A stretch of 64,000 nt of DNA from Paracoccus aminophilus JCM 7686 (lineage in GTDB: Bacteria; Pseudomonadota; Alphaproteobacteria; Rhodobacterales; Rhodobacteraceae), in the NCBI RefSeq assembly GCF_000444995.1, contig NC_022042.1, positions 54,165 through 118,164 of the forward strand, in the 5' to 3' direction. The position numbers and the translations under genes were made by a program. Positions 55,048 through 63,532 of the stretch are shown here, in pieces (position 1 is the first letter of the stretch; each line of letters starts with the position of its first letter). The notes beneath the pieces are model-generated. The model did no database searches, was not told the DNA's origin, and was given only the letters and a program-made list of their open reading frames with translations.

Positions 55048-55902
55048 ATGTCAAACTGGCTGATCGAAACCGAGGAACTCGCCCGCATCTTGGGCGATGG
55101 TGCGGACCGGGTGGTGCTCGATTGTTCGTGGTATCTGCCCGAGGCGGACAAGCACGCGCGGGATGATTTCCGCGCGGGCCATATCCCCGGCGCGCGGTTC
55201 GTCGATCTGGCCGAGATCTCTGACCCGGCCTCGCCTTACGTTAATATGCTGCCCGATCCCGCGCTCTTTGCCGAGGTGATCGGCGGGCTTGGCATCGGCA
55301 ATGAGACCGAGGTCGTGATCTATGATGCGGGCTATGTCTCGGCGCGGCTTTGGTGGATGTTCCGCTTTTTCGGCCATGACCGCCTGCGCATCCTGAACGG
55401 CGGCTGGCGCAAATGGCGTGCCGAGGGCCGCGCGATTGAAACCGGCGATGCCGCGCCCGCAGACCCGCGCACCTTCCGCGCGACGCCTGCGCCCGAGCGC
55501 GTCGCGGCCTTGGCCGATGTGAGCGCGGCGATTGCTTCGGGCAGCGTCACGCTGCTTGATGCGCGCACGGCGGCGCGGTTTGATGGCCATGAGGGCTCGG
55601 GCTATCCCGGCGTCGCCTCGGGGCATATGCCGGGGGCGATCAACACGCCGTGGGCGCTCTTTTTCGACGCGGCGCAGGATTACCGCTTCGTCACGCCCGA
55701 ACGCGCGGCCGAGATTTTCGCCAGCGCCGGGGCTGATCTGGAGCGGCCGATCATCACCACCTGCGGCTCGGGCGTGACCGCCGCGATCCTCGGCTTCATG
55801 CTCGACGCGCTCGGCCATTCCGGCTGGCGGCTCTATGACGGCTCGTGGCACGAATGGGGCCAGCAGGCCGACACGCCCAAACTGATCCGCCCCACGACAT
55901 GA
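55048..55902 (+). CDS. Two-domain sulfurtransferase (rhodanese / 3-mercaptopyruvate sulfurtransferase type)
   Basis: 284 residues: inactive N-terminal rhodanese domain (about 5-135, DDFRAGHIPGARFVDLAEIS) and catalytic domain (about 155-280) with the persulfide-forming cysteine in TTCGSGVTA (Cys239). The CGSGVTA loop is that of 3-mercaptopyruvate sulfurtransferases rather than thiosulfate rhodaneses. It moves sulfur from a thiol-bearing donor to an acceptor. Between hyuB and the DAO gene, with an ATGA overlap to the latter; a sulfurtransferase inside a hydantoinase operon is unusual. Confidence 0.91.
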   Translation: MSNWLIETEELARILGDGADRVVLDCSWYLPEADKHARDDFRAGHIPGARFVDLAEISDPASPYVNMLPDPALFAEVIGGLGIGNETEVVIYDAGYVSARLWWMFRFFGHDRLRILNGGWRKWRAEGRAIETGDAAPADPRTFRATPAPERVAALADVSAAIASGSVTLLDARTAARFDGHEGSGYPGVASGHMPGAINTPWALFFDAAQDYRFVTPERAAEIFASAGADLERPIITTCGSGVTAAILGFMLDALGHSGWRLYDGSWHEWGQQADTPKLIRPTT

Positions 55903-57212
55903 GCGCAGAGCATGGGACGGCGGCGCTTGAGCTTTTGCCGGTCGTCAGCGATAGCCTGCCGGAGCAGGCGGATGTCGTCATCATCGGCGGCGGGCTGATC
56001 GGGGTTGCAGCGGCTTGGCATCTGGCGGCGCGCGGCTTGAGCGTGACGCTTTGCGAAAAGGGCGTGATCGGCGGCGAGCAATCGGGCCGCAATTGGGGCT
56101 GGTGTCGCAACACTCTGCGCGACCCGGCTGAAATTCCCCTGATGATCAAGGCGATGGAGGATTGGCGCGACCCGGCGGTCTTCGGCGGCCTCGACACCGG
56201 CTTTCGCACGACCGGCATCGCCTGGAGCCATGATGCGCGCGGCGGTGCCGCTCAGGCCGCGTGGCTCGGGAAGGTCGCGGGGGCCGGGCTCTCGACCCGG
56301 CTGCTGTCACGCCGCGAATTTGCCGCCTTGATCCCCGATGCCGCTCTTGCCGGAGAGGGCGCGCTTTACACCCCCGATGACGGCTGCGCCGAACCCGCGC
56401 GCGCCGCCCCCGCGATTGCCCGCGATGCGCAGCGTTTGGGCGCGCGGATCGTCACTCATTGCGCGGTGCGCGGGGTCGAGACTTCGGGCGGGCGGCTCTC
56501 GGCCATCGTAACCGAGAAAGGCGTGATCCGCACCACGCAGGCGGTGCTGGCGGGCGGGATCTGGTCGCGGCTTTTCGCGGGCAGTCTGGGCATCCGCTTT
56601 CCGCAGCTGAAGGTTCTGGGCTCTGTCTCGATCACCGCGCCGCGTGCGGGCGGGCCCGATCTTTCCGTTTCGGCGCAGGGCTTTGGCTGGCGCAGGCGGG
56701 ATGACGACAGCTATGTGCTCTCACGCGCCAATGCGACCGTGGCCGATCTTGGCCCCGACCATCTGCGCCTTGCCGCCCCCTTCCTGCCCCTTCTGCGCCA
56801 AAGCCTGCGCGAGCTGCGCTTTCGCCTTGGCCGCAGCTTCGTGACCGAGGCAATGATGCCGCGCCGCTGGTCTTTGGACCGCGCAAGTCCGTTTGAGGCG
56901 CATCGCATCTCGGATCCCGCCCCGGTCGCGCCGGTGATCGACCGCGCCCGCACCGAGGCCGCCAAACAGATGAGTTTTTTCCGCAACCTTCGGCTGGCAA
57001 AAAGCTGGGGCGGCTATATCGACGTGACGCCCGATGCCCTGCCTGCTATCGGCGAGCTTGCGGCGCTGCCGGGACTTGTGCTCGCCTCGGGCTTTTCGGG
57101 TCACGGCTTTGGCATCGGACCGGGCGCCGGGCGGCTTGTGGCCGATCTGATCGGCGGCACGGCTCCGGTGGTTGATCCGCGCCCCTTCGCGCCTGCCCGT
57201 TTCGGTATCTGA
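55899..57212 (+). CDS. DAO-family FAD-dependent amino-acid/amine oxidase
   Basis: 437 residues. FAD-binding motif ADVVIIGGGLIGVAAAWHLA, then EKGVIGGEQSGRNWGWCRNT, LAGGIWSRLFAGS and a C-terminal closing stretch WGGYIDVTPDALPAIGELAA then GFSGHGFGIGPGAG. It belongs to the group of glycine/sarcosine/D-amino-acid oxidases and dehydrogenases. ATG 55899 overlaps the sulfurtransferase stop. No clear covalent-flavin cysteine. Likely oxidises the amine or amino acid produced downstream of ring opening; six bases before the MetF-like gene. Confidence 0.9.
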   Translation: MSAEHGTAALELLPVVSDSLPEQADVVIIGGGLIGVAAAWHLAARGLSVTLCEKGVIGGEQSGRNWGWCRNTLRDPAEIPLMIKAMEDWRDPAVFGGLDTGFRTTGIAWSHDARGGAAQAAWLGKVAGAGLSTRLLSRREFAALIPDAALAGEGALYTPDDGCAEPARAAPAIARDAQRLGARIVTHCAVRGVETSGGRLSAIVTEKGVIRTTQAVLAGGIWSRLFAGSLGIRFPQLKVLGSVSITAPRAGGPDLSVSAQGFGWRRRDDDSYVLSRANATVADLGPDHLRLAAPFLPLLRQSLRELRFRLGRSFVTEAMMPRRWSLDRASPFEAHRISDPAPVAPVIDRARTEAAKQMSFFRNLRLAKSWGGYIDVTPDALPAIGELAALPGLVLASGFSGHGFGIGPGAGRLVADLIGGTAPVVDPRPFAPARFGI

Positions 57213-57218
57213 GACCCC

Positions 57219-58067
57219 ATGACCCAAATTCCCGACTTCCGCGCCCGGCCCTATTCGATCGAACTGACCCCGGCGGTTCTGGCGAAAACCCCTGATCTGA
57301 GCGCGAGCCTTCCGCCCGGCACGCGGGTCTATCTCGCGCATCTCGGCGGCGGGCCGATTGCCGAGATGGTCGCCGCCGCGCGCCGCATCGCCGAGGCCGG
57401 TTTCCCGGTCATGCCGCATTTCCCCGCGCGCGAGATTGCTGATGCCCGCACGCTCGCCGATTGGATCGCGCGCTATCAGGGCGAGGCCGATGTGCGCGAG
57501 GCGCTTCTGATCGCGGGCGGGCGGGCGGCACCGGTCGGCGATTACCATTCGAGCCTACAACTGCTCGAAAGCGGCGCCTTCCAGAAAGCGGGGTTTCGCC
57601 GGCTCCATATCGCGGGCCATCCCGAGGGGAATACCGACATCGACCCCAAGGGCGGCTTTGCCCAGACCGACGCGGCCCTGCGCCTGAAATCCGCGTTTGC
57701 GGGCGGTGGGACCGAGATGGCGATTGTCACGCAATTCGTCTTCGAGGCCGTTCCGGTCATGGATTGGGTGCGTCGCCTGCGCGGACAAGGGATTGATTTG
57801 CCGATCCATTTGGGCGTGCCCGGACCCGCGAAGCTGCAAAGCCTGCTGCGCTTCGCGCTCTCTTGCGGGATCGGCCCCTCGGTCCGGGTTCTGCGCCGCC
57901 GCGCGCGTGATCTGACCCGGCTTTTGCTGCCCTATGAAGCCAATGAACTGATCGAGGATCTGTCGCAGCTGGATTTGGGTGCCGCGCAAGGCATCGCGCA
58001 GCTGCACCTTTTCCCCTTCGGCGGCGTCAAGCCTGCCGCGGATTGGGCGGCGCGGGTTCTGCGCTGA
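57219..58067 (+). CDS. Methylenetetrahydrofolate-reductase-like protein (MetF family)
   Basis: 282 residues with the MTHFR barrel pattern: an early strand-loop ARPYSIELTP (the family usually has the catalytic Glu in this 'SxEFxP' position, here Glu14 region), IAGGRAAPVGDYHSSLQL, HIAGHPEGNTD, VTQFVFEAVP and the late HLFPFGG. It may interconvert 5,10-methylene- and 5-methyl-tetrahydrofolate, or act with the oxidases as a C1 handler. Context with GcvT-like and MSOX/DAO oxidases supports a C1 role. Its last 41 bases overlap the convergent EamA gene. Confidence 0.85.
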   Translation: MTQIPDFRARPYSIELTPAVLAKTPDLSASLPPGTRVYLAHLGGGPIAEMVAAARRIAEAGFPVMPHFPAREIADARTLADWIARYQGEADVREALLIAGGRAAPVGDYHSSLQLLESGAFQKAGFRRLHIAGHPEGNTDIDPKGGFAQTDAALRLKSAFAGGGTEMAIVTQFVFEAVPVMDWVRRLRGQGIDLPIHLGVPGPAKLQSLLRFALSCGIGPSVRVLRRRARDLTRLLLPYEANELIEDLSQLDLGAAQGIAQLHLFPFGGVKPAADWAARVLR

Positions 58068-58959
58068 CCGGCGCGCGCGCCATGGTCATCCACACCCCGA
58101 AGAGCGTGACCGCAAGTCCCACAAACATCAGCGCCGAGAGCGGCTCTCCGAACATCGCCCAAGCCCAGAGCATGGTCACCGGCGGCGAGAGATAGAGCAC
58201 GCCCGCGACCTGAGCCGCCGGAAAGAGCCGCAGGCAGGTGTAGTAAAGACCGTAAGCCGAGAAGGTCGAAAGCAGCACGAGCCAAAGAATCCCGATCTCG
58301 AAATGACCGCCAAGCGGCGGGATCAGGCTGCCCTGCGATGTGGCGACCAGCGCGAAGAGCCCGGCTCCGGTCAGGCATTGGATGCAGAGACTTTGATGGA
58401 CCGGCATCTCGAAGGCGCCAAGGCGCTTTTGCAGGACGCTCGACAAAGCGAAAATCCCCATGGCGGCAATCGCGAGGCCGTAAGCCCAGATCGGCGCGGC
58501 TCCGAAGCTGAGGCTATTCGCGGTCGCGATCAGCACGCCCAGAAGGCCGATGACCGTGCCCTTCCATTGCCGCGCGCTGAGTGACTGGCCAAGGATCGGG
58601 GCCGAGAGCGCAGCAATCGCCAGCGGGATCAGATCAGAAAACAGCGCGACCAGCCCGGTCGGCACCCCGAGCTGGATCGCCTGCGCAAAACCGCCGAGGT
58701 AGAGAAACATCGTCGCGACGCCAAAAGCCATCTGCCGCAGCAAGGCATGGGCCGTGATCCTGGGCCCGATCAGCAAAGCGAAGGGCAACAGCACCACGCC
58801 CGCGACCAGCGTCCGCCAGAACAGCACCAGCATGACATCGGCACTTTCGCTGGCAAAGCGCACACCGATATAGCCCGAGCTCCAGCACAGGATCAGCGCG
58901 GTTGCGAGCAGCGGCCACAGAAGGCGCGGCTGGGGCGTTAGGAGTTTCTGGCGGGTCAT
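58027..58959 (-). CDS. EamA/DMT-superfamily metabolite transporter
   Basis: 310 residues, ten predicted spans in two EamA repeats (LILCWSSGYIGVRFA at the start of the first; GIFALSSVLQKRLGAFEMPV near the start of the second). These carriers export amino acids or other small metabolites. Convergent 41-base overlap with the MetF-like gene and divergent from the LysR gene at 59134, which probably regulates it. Confidence 0.9.
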   Translation of the reverse strand: MTRQKLLTPQPRLLWPLLATALILCWSSGYIGVRFASESADVMLVLFWRTLVAGVVLLPFALLIGPRITAHALLRQMAFGVATMFLYLGGFAQAIQLGVPTGLVALFSDLIPLAIAALSAPILGQSLSARQWKGTVIGLLGVLIATANSLSFGAAPIWAYGLAIAAMGIFALSSVLQKRLGAFEMPVHQSLCIQCLTGAGLFALVATSQGSLIPPLGGHFEIGILWLVLLSTFSAYGLYYTCLRLFPAAQVAGVLYLSPPVTMLWAWAMFGEPLSALMFVGLAVTLFGVWMTMARAPVSAEPAPPNPRQA

Positions 58960-59133
58960 GGCACGGTTTCCCAGTTGGTAACTGGCTTCGGATTAGCGTG
59001 GGACCGGGGAGAAATGCACATGACAAAAATTGATGGTGCAATGATCTTCATGATCTCAATGGCATGATAATTTGATTTCCCGACGCAAATCCGTCACTCT
59101 ATGACGAAAGGAATAAGCTCAGGAGATCAACCC

Positions 59134-60024
59134 ATGTCCGGAGTCATGCAGCGCCGCCTTGATGTCGACCAGCTTCGCGCTCTCATGGCGATCGAGCAGC
59201 ACGGCGGCGTCACCCGCGCGGCCGAGGCGCTTGGCCTCTCGCAATCGGCGGTCAGCCACAAGGTCCGGCGGCTGGAAATAGCGCTCGATTGCGAGATCCT
59301 GAGCCGGCGGCCGAATGCGCCGATGTTCACCTCGGCCGGGCAGGATCTGCTGGGCTATGCCCGCCGCATTCTTGGGATCCATGACGAGGCGGTGCTGAAC
59401 CTCACGAAAAGCCCACTGCAGGGCAAGATCGCGCTTGGCATGACCGAGGACACCGCCTGCTCGGATCTCGCGCGTATCCTTGGCCGCTTCCGCCGTCTTT
59501 ACCCCGAGGTGAGCGTGCGCACGCAGGTCCGCATGAGCCTTGTTCAGCTTGAGATGCTGGCGGCGGGGGCGCTCGATGCGGCGATCGTGCAGGTCTTCGA
59601 ACATGAACTCCGCCCCGCCGATGTGCTGCTTTACCGCGAGCGTCTGCTCTGGGTGAAATCGCCCGAGCTGGTGCTGACCCCCGGTGCACCGATCCCGTTC
59701 CTGTCCTTCGACGACAATTGCTTCTACCGCCGTTGGGCGATGGATCAGGGCCAGGATCAGGGCGCGATTTTCGAGATCGTTCTGGATTGCGCCAGCGCGG
59801 CGGGGATCATCTCGGGCGTTCTGGCGGGCATGGGCGTCGCGCTGCTGAACGAACGCCATCTGCGCCCCGGCATGGAGGTGATCGAGCACGGCCTGCCCCA
59901 GCCCGGCGGGCTCGCCTATATCGTGCGGCGCGCCCGCAAGAGCCGAAATCCGGCGCTCGAGGCGCTGATTCACGGGATCGAAGAGGAAACCAGCCGGATC
60001 GGCGCATTGCACATCGCGGTTTGA
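59134..60024 (+). CDS. LysR-family transcriptional regulator
   Basis: 296 residues with the LysR helix-turn-helix (GGVTRAAEALGLSQSAVSHK then VRRLEIALDCEILSRR, about 23-58) and an effector domain. ATG 59134 has AGGAGAT 6 bases upstream; the ATG at 59101 has no such signal. The 174-base AT-rich gap to the divergent EamA gene (58960-59133) contains repeated ATGAT motifs (59040-59065) and T-N11-A spacings suited to LysR binding. Confidence 0.92.
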   Translation: MSGVMQRRLDVDQLRALMAIEQHGGVTRAAEALGLSQSAVSHKVRRLEIALDCEILSRRPNAPMFTSAGQDLLGYARRILGIHDEAVLNLTKSPLQGKIALGMTEDTACSDLARILGRFRRLYPEVSVRTQVRMSLVQLEMLAAGALDAAIVQVFEHELRPADVLLYRERLLWVKSPELVLTPGAPIPFLSFDDNCFYRRWAMDQGQDQGAIFEIVLDCASAAGIISGVLAGMGVALLNERHLRPGMEVIEHGLPQPGGLAYIVRRARKSRNPALEALIHGIEEETSRIGALHIAV

Positions 60025-60108
60025 CCGCATTAATTTCACGCGTGATTTCAAAATTTTGCCGGAAATCTTCGCGGCGCTCCGATAAAATCCCGGCGACGGA
60101 TCTTGTAA

Positions 60109-60133
60109 AATTACTTCCATGATGTAAGTAATT
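60109..60133. promoter_or_regulatory. Palindromic operator of the HxlR regulator
   Basis: AATTACTT-ccatgatgt-AAGTAATT, a perfect 8-bp inverted repeat with a 9-base centre, 17 bases before the HxlR start codon. Typical size and place for HxlR autoregulation. Confidence 0.7.
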
Positions 60134-60150
60134 CAGCGGAAGGACGACAC

Positions 60151-60522
60151 ATGAAGCGCAAGAGCTTTGACGATATGATCTGCCCCATCGCGCTCAGCCT
60201 TGAAAAGGTGGGCGAGTGGTGGAGCATCCTGATCCTTCGGGATGCCTGGATGGGCAAGCGCCGGTTTGACGAATTCCAGAAAAGTCTGGGAATCGGCACC
60301 AGCACGCTGACCCGCAGGCTCGACTCGCTGGTGGCCAATGGCCTGCTGAAAAAGCAGCCCATCGGCGAAAAGGGGTTGAGACAGGAATATGTCCTGACCG
60401 AAGCGGGAGAAGACTTCCGCAAGGTGCTGGAGGCCTTTGTCGATTGGGGCAACCGCTATGCCCTGCCCGATCACCTCAAGGCCGAGGCATCCGACGACAA
60501 GGGCGAGGGTCCCGCCAGCTAG
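60151..60522 (+). CDS. HxlR-family transcriptional regulator
   Basis: 123 residues of winged-helix HxlR type: CPIALSLEKVGEWWSILILR at the start, RRFDEFQKSLGIGTSTLTRR then LDSLVANGLLKK. A cysteine at residue 11 sits at the place of the redox-active cysteine in YodB/HypR-type members, which sense quinones or electrophiles. Its palindrome lies just upstream. The secreted-protein and old-yellow-enzyme genes downstream are likely targets. Confidence 0.92.
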   Translation: MKRKSFDDMICPIALSLEKVGEWWSILILRDAWMGKRRFDEFQKSLGIGTSTLTRRLDSLVANGLLKKQPIGEKGLRQEYVLTEAGEDFRKVLEAFVDWGNRYALPDHLKAEASDDKGEGPAS

Positions 60523-60637
60523 GCAGGAGCCAAGCCGCAAGACAGACGACAGACCGATGCCACCCTGCGCACCGCCCTTGGCGCGCAGACGAAGGCGCGC
60601 ATCCTTATCACAACATCAAGCTGACAGGAGTCCGACG

Positions 60638-61009
60638 ATGACACGTCTGACCAGAGCGGCGAGCGCCGCACTTCTCGGGCTGGCCTTTTTTGCGCCCGCC
60701 TATGCCGATACCCGCAATGATCAAAACCTGACCGGCAAGCCCGGCGTGGGCTATTCGCTCGATCTCGGCGAAAATCGCGGGACCGGCTATTATGTCGAAA
60801 CGCCGCAGGGCTATCACCTTGTCCTGACGCTCGGGGCCGAGGGCGCGAGCCCGCTGCGCTTTGAAACCGATCTCGCCGCCGGGCAATCGGTCGAACTTTC
60901 GGCGCCGCGCGGCGTGAACGAGCCCGCGCAATCCATCCGCATCACCCGCGACGGCGATCAGCTGACCATTGCGCCTCCGGTTGCCCCGGCGCGCTTTGCG
61001 GCCGAATAA
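60638..61009 (+). CDS. Small secreted protein of unknown function
   Basis: 123 residues. Signal peptide with core AALLGLAFFAPAYA (cleavage near residue 22), so it is periplasmic or exported. The mature part (about 100 residues) is beta-rich and acidic (GYYVETPQGYHLVLTLGAEG, PLRFETDLAAGQSVEL). I recognise no family. ATG 60638 follows CAGGAG. It lies between the HxlR and old-yellow-enzyme genes on the same strand. Confidence 0.7.
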   Translation: MTRLTRAASAALLGLAFFAPAYADTRNDQNLTGKPGVGYSLDLGENRGTGYYVETPQGYHLVLTLGAEGASPLRFETDLAAGQSVELSAPRGVNEPAQSIRITRDGDQLTIAPPVAPARFAAE

Positions 61010-61051
61010 CCCTCTAGACCACCTCGCGAGTTTTCTGAGAAAGACCCGATT

Positions 61052-62119
61052 ATGAGCGATCTTTTTGATCCGATCACCCTTGGCGCCCTGCATCTGCGCA
61101 ACCGCATTGTCATGGCGCCCCTGACCCGGATGCGCGCGGTCGATGGCCGCGCGGTGGGTGCGCTGCAAGCCGAGCATTACCGCGCCCGCGCCGATGCCGG
61201 GCTGATCCTGACCGAAGCCACCTCGGTCAGCCCGCAAGGGGTCGGCTATCCCGACACCCCCGGCCTGTGGAGCGACAAACAAGTTGCCGGCTGGCGCGAG
61301 GTCACCGCGGCCGTTCATGCCGAAGGCGGGCTGATTGTCTCGCAGCTCTGGCATGTCGGGCGGATCTCGGACCCGAGCCTGCTGGACGGGCAACTGCCGG
61401 TTGCTCCAAGCGCGATTGCCGCCGAGGGCCATGTCAGCGTGCTGCGGCCCGAGCGGCCCTATGCCGTGCCGCGCGCACTTGAAACCGCCGAGCTGCCCGG
61501 CATTGTCGAGGATTTCCGCAAGGCAGCGGCGAACGCCAAGACCGCGGGCTTTGACGGGGTCGAGGTCCATGCGGCGAATGGCTATCTCTTCGATCAGTTT
61601 CTCCATGACGGCTCGAACACCCGCACGGATGCCTATGGCGGCTCGGTCGAGAACCGCGCGCGTCTGCTGATCGAGGTCGTCGATGCGATCCTGACGGTTT
61701 GGCCCGCCGATCGCGTTGGCGTCCACCTGAACCTGATGTCGAGCGATTACTCGATGTCGGACAGTGACCCGGTCGCGCTGTTCACCTATGTCGCGCAAGC
61801 GCTTCAGACGCGCGGCATCGCCTTCATCTTCGCGCGCGAGGCCTATGCCACGGATGCCCCCCGCATCGCCCCGGAACTGCGCAAGTATTTCACCGGCCCG
61901 GTCATTCTCAATCAGGGGCTGACCCGCGAGAGCGCGCGCGAGGTTCTGGCGAAAGGCGAGGCCGAGGCGGTGTCCTTCGGGCGCGCCTATATGGCCAACC
62001 CCGATCTGGTCGAGCGTCTGCGTCAGAACGCGCCCCTGAACCCGCTGCACGCCGATCCGCGCGATCTGGCCGATCTGGTCAAGGGATATAACGACTATCC
62101 GGTCCTGGCCTTGGCCTGA
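61052..62119 (+). CDS. Old-yellow-enzyme family alkene reductase (NemA-like)
   Basis: 355 residues, FMN TIM barrel. Hallmarks: PLTRMRAVDG, LWHVGRISDP, the substrate-binding pair in HAANGYLFDQF, DGSNTRTDAYGGSVENRAR, and VSFGRAYMANPDLVERL. NemA-type enzymes reduce activated alkenes such as maleimides, quinones, nitro compounds and enones with NAD(P)H. Regulation by the adjacent HxlR (electrophile sensor) would match such a substrate. A hairpin follows the stop. Confidence 0.94.
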   Translation: MSDLFDPITLGALHLRNRIVMAPLTRMRAVDGRAVGALQAEHYRARADAGLILTEATSVSPQGVGYPDTPGLWSDKQVAGWREVTAAVHAEGGLIVSQLWHVGRISDPSLLDGQLPVAPSAIAAEGHVSVLRPERPYAVPRALETAELPGIVEDFRKAAANAKTAGFDGVEVHAANGYLFDQFLHDGSNTRTDAYGGSVENRARLLIEVVDAILTVWPADRVGVHLNLMSSDYSMSDSDPVALFTYVAQALQTRGIAFIFAREAYATDAPRIAPELRKYFTGPVILNQGLTRESAREVLAKGEAEAVSFGRAYMANPDLVERLRQNAPLNPLHADPRDLADLVKGYNDYPVLALA

Positions 62120-62145
62120 CCTCCTCTGTCCTGATCCAAGGGGCC

Positions 62146-62174
62146 GAAGCCGTTCTTGCGGCCTCGGCTTCTTT
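62146..62174 (+). terminator. Terminator after the old-yellow-enzyme gene
   Basis: GAAGCCG (62146-62152) pairs with CGGCTTC (62165-62171), followed by TTT. It lies 27 bases past the alkene-reductase stop, before the convergent second reductase gene. Confidence 0.65.
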
Positions 62175-62189
62175 GCAGGCTGGCAGGCC

Positions 62190-63449
62190 TTAAGCGGCCT
62201 GCCCGTCTTGCCCGACACCACGCCGCCCCGAGGCCATCCAGCGGCGATAGCGCCGCGCGCGCGCCTTGTTTTTCAGCTGCGCCACGATCAGCGCCCAGAG
62301 GGGAAACACCCCGGGCGCGCTTTTGCGTCCGCGCGCCAGACGGTCGAGCTGATATTTCACCGCCGCCATCAGCGCGAGCCCCGCCAGCGGCTTGTTCTTC
62401 CAGCGGACCGTTCGCAGCACGGGCGCCCTGCCCTGCCCCGCTTTCCAGCGGTTTGGCAGCTCTGGATCAATCGCCAACGCCGTCGCAAGCCCGACCATGG
62501 CCATGCCGCTGGCGAGCGCTTCCTCGGCAATCTCGCGCCGCCGGATGCCGCCGGTGACCATCAGCGGCACGGTCGCGGTCTTGGCGATCTCTTCGGCGAA
62601 TTCCAGAAAATACGCCTCGCGCGCCAGACTGCGCGCATCCCGCGCCATGCCCGCCATCGCCGGAGACTCGTAGCTGCCGCCGGAAAGCTCGACCAGATCG
62701 ACACCCAGCCCCGCCAGAAGATCGACCACCCGCCTCGCGTCATCGGGCGAAAAGCCACCGCGCTGGAAATCGGCCGAGTTCAGCTTGACCGACAGGGCAA
62801 AACCCTTCGGCAGTTCGGCGCGCAGACGTCGGATCACGTCGAGCAAAAGCCGCGCGCGATTTTCGAGCGACCCGCCCCAGCGATCCTTGCGATGGTTGGA
62901 GAGCGGCGAGAGAAACTGGCTGAGCAGATAACCGTGGGCTGCATGGATCTGGACGCCGTGAAATCCGGCGCGCGCGGCAAGCAGCGCGGTCGCGACGAAG
63001 CGGCTCTCAACCTCGGCGATCTCGTCGGACGTCATCTCGCGCGGGAGCGCAAAATGCTTGGACTGCGGGCCAAGATCGACCGGGATCGCCGAGGGCGCCA
63101 GCGCCTCTTGCCCGAGCGCGACCTGCATCTGCCGCCCGGGATGATTGAGCTGCATCCAGACCAGAGCACCCCCCTGCCCCGCCGCCTCGGCCCAATGCGC
63201 GAAACGGTCAAGATGGCGGTCGTCCTCCAGCACGACGCCGCCGGGGCCGGTCATGGCACGCGCGTCAATCATCACATTGCCGGTGATGATCAGCCCGGTG
63301 CCACCTTCGGCCCAGGCGCGATAGAGCTTGAGCAGCTCGGCCGAGGGCGCGTGATCGCCGTCCGCCATATTCTCTTCCATCGCCGCCTTGGCAATCCGGT
63401 TGGGCAAGACGCCCCCCGAGGCCAGCGTCAGTTCGGAAAACAACGTCAT
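62190..63449 (-). CDS. NADH:flavin oxidoreductase (old-yellow-enzyme/2,4-dienoyl-CoA-reductase barrel)
   Basis: 419 residues, single FMN TIM-barrel domain without the iron-sulfur and second flavin domains of full 2,4-dienoyl-CoA reductases. Motifs: PNRIAKAAMEENM, HPGRQMQ, HAAHGYLLSQFLSPLSNHRK, RWGGSLENRARLLLDVIR, VTGGIRRREIAEEALASG and VGLATALAIDPELPN. ATG 63449 starts the conserved region. Divergent from the MerR regulator, whose 19-bp-spaced promoter faces this gene. Confidence 0.92.
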   Translation of the reverse strand: MTLFSELTLASGGVLPNRIAKAAMEENMADGDHAPSAELLKLYRAWAEGGTGLIITGNVMIDARAMTGPGGVVLEDDRHLDRFAHWAEAAGQGGALVWMQLNHPGRQMQVALGQEALAPSAIPVDLGPQSKHFALPREMTSDEIAEVESRFVATALLAARAGFHGVQIHAAHGYLLSQFLSPLSNHRKDRWGGSLENRARLLLDVIRRLRAELPKGFALSVKLNSADFQRGGFSPDDARRVVDLLAGLGVDLVELSGGSYESPAMAGMARDARSLAREAYFLEFAEEIAKTATVPLMVTGGIRRREIAEEALASGMAMVGLATALAIDPELPNRWKAGQGRAPVLRTVRWKNKPLAGLALMAAVKYQLDRLARGRKSAPGVFPLWALIVAQLKNKARARRYRRWMASGRRGVGQDGQAA

Positions 63450-63479
63450 GATTCGCCTCTTGTCAGAAGATTTGGACAA

Positions 63480-63510
63480 TCCTTAACCTTTGAGTTAACT
63501 TTAAGGTCAA
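63480..63510 (-). promoter_or_regulatory. MerR-type promoter/operator for the flavin oxidoreductase
   Basis: Read on the minus strand: TTGACC, a 19-base spacer, then TAAGGA. The spacer is an imperfect dyad (ACCTT...AGTTAACT...AAGGT, 63486-63507), the over-long-spacer layout that MerR activators untwist. The minus-strand transcript would run into the oxidoreductase gene. Confidence 0.75.
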
Positions 63511-63532
63511 TCGTCAAAATCGCAGGGCACAT

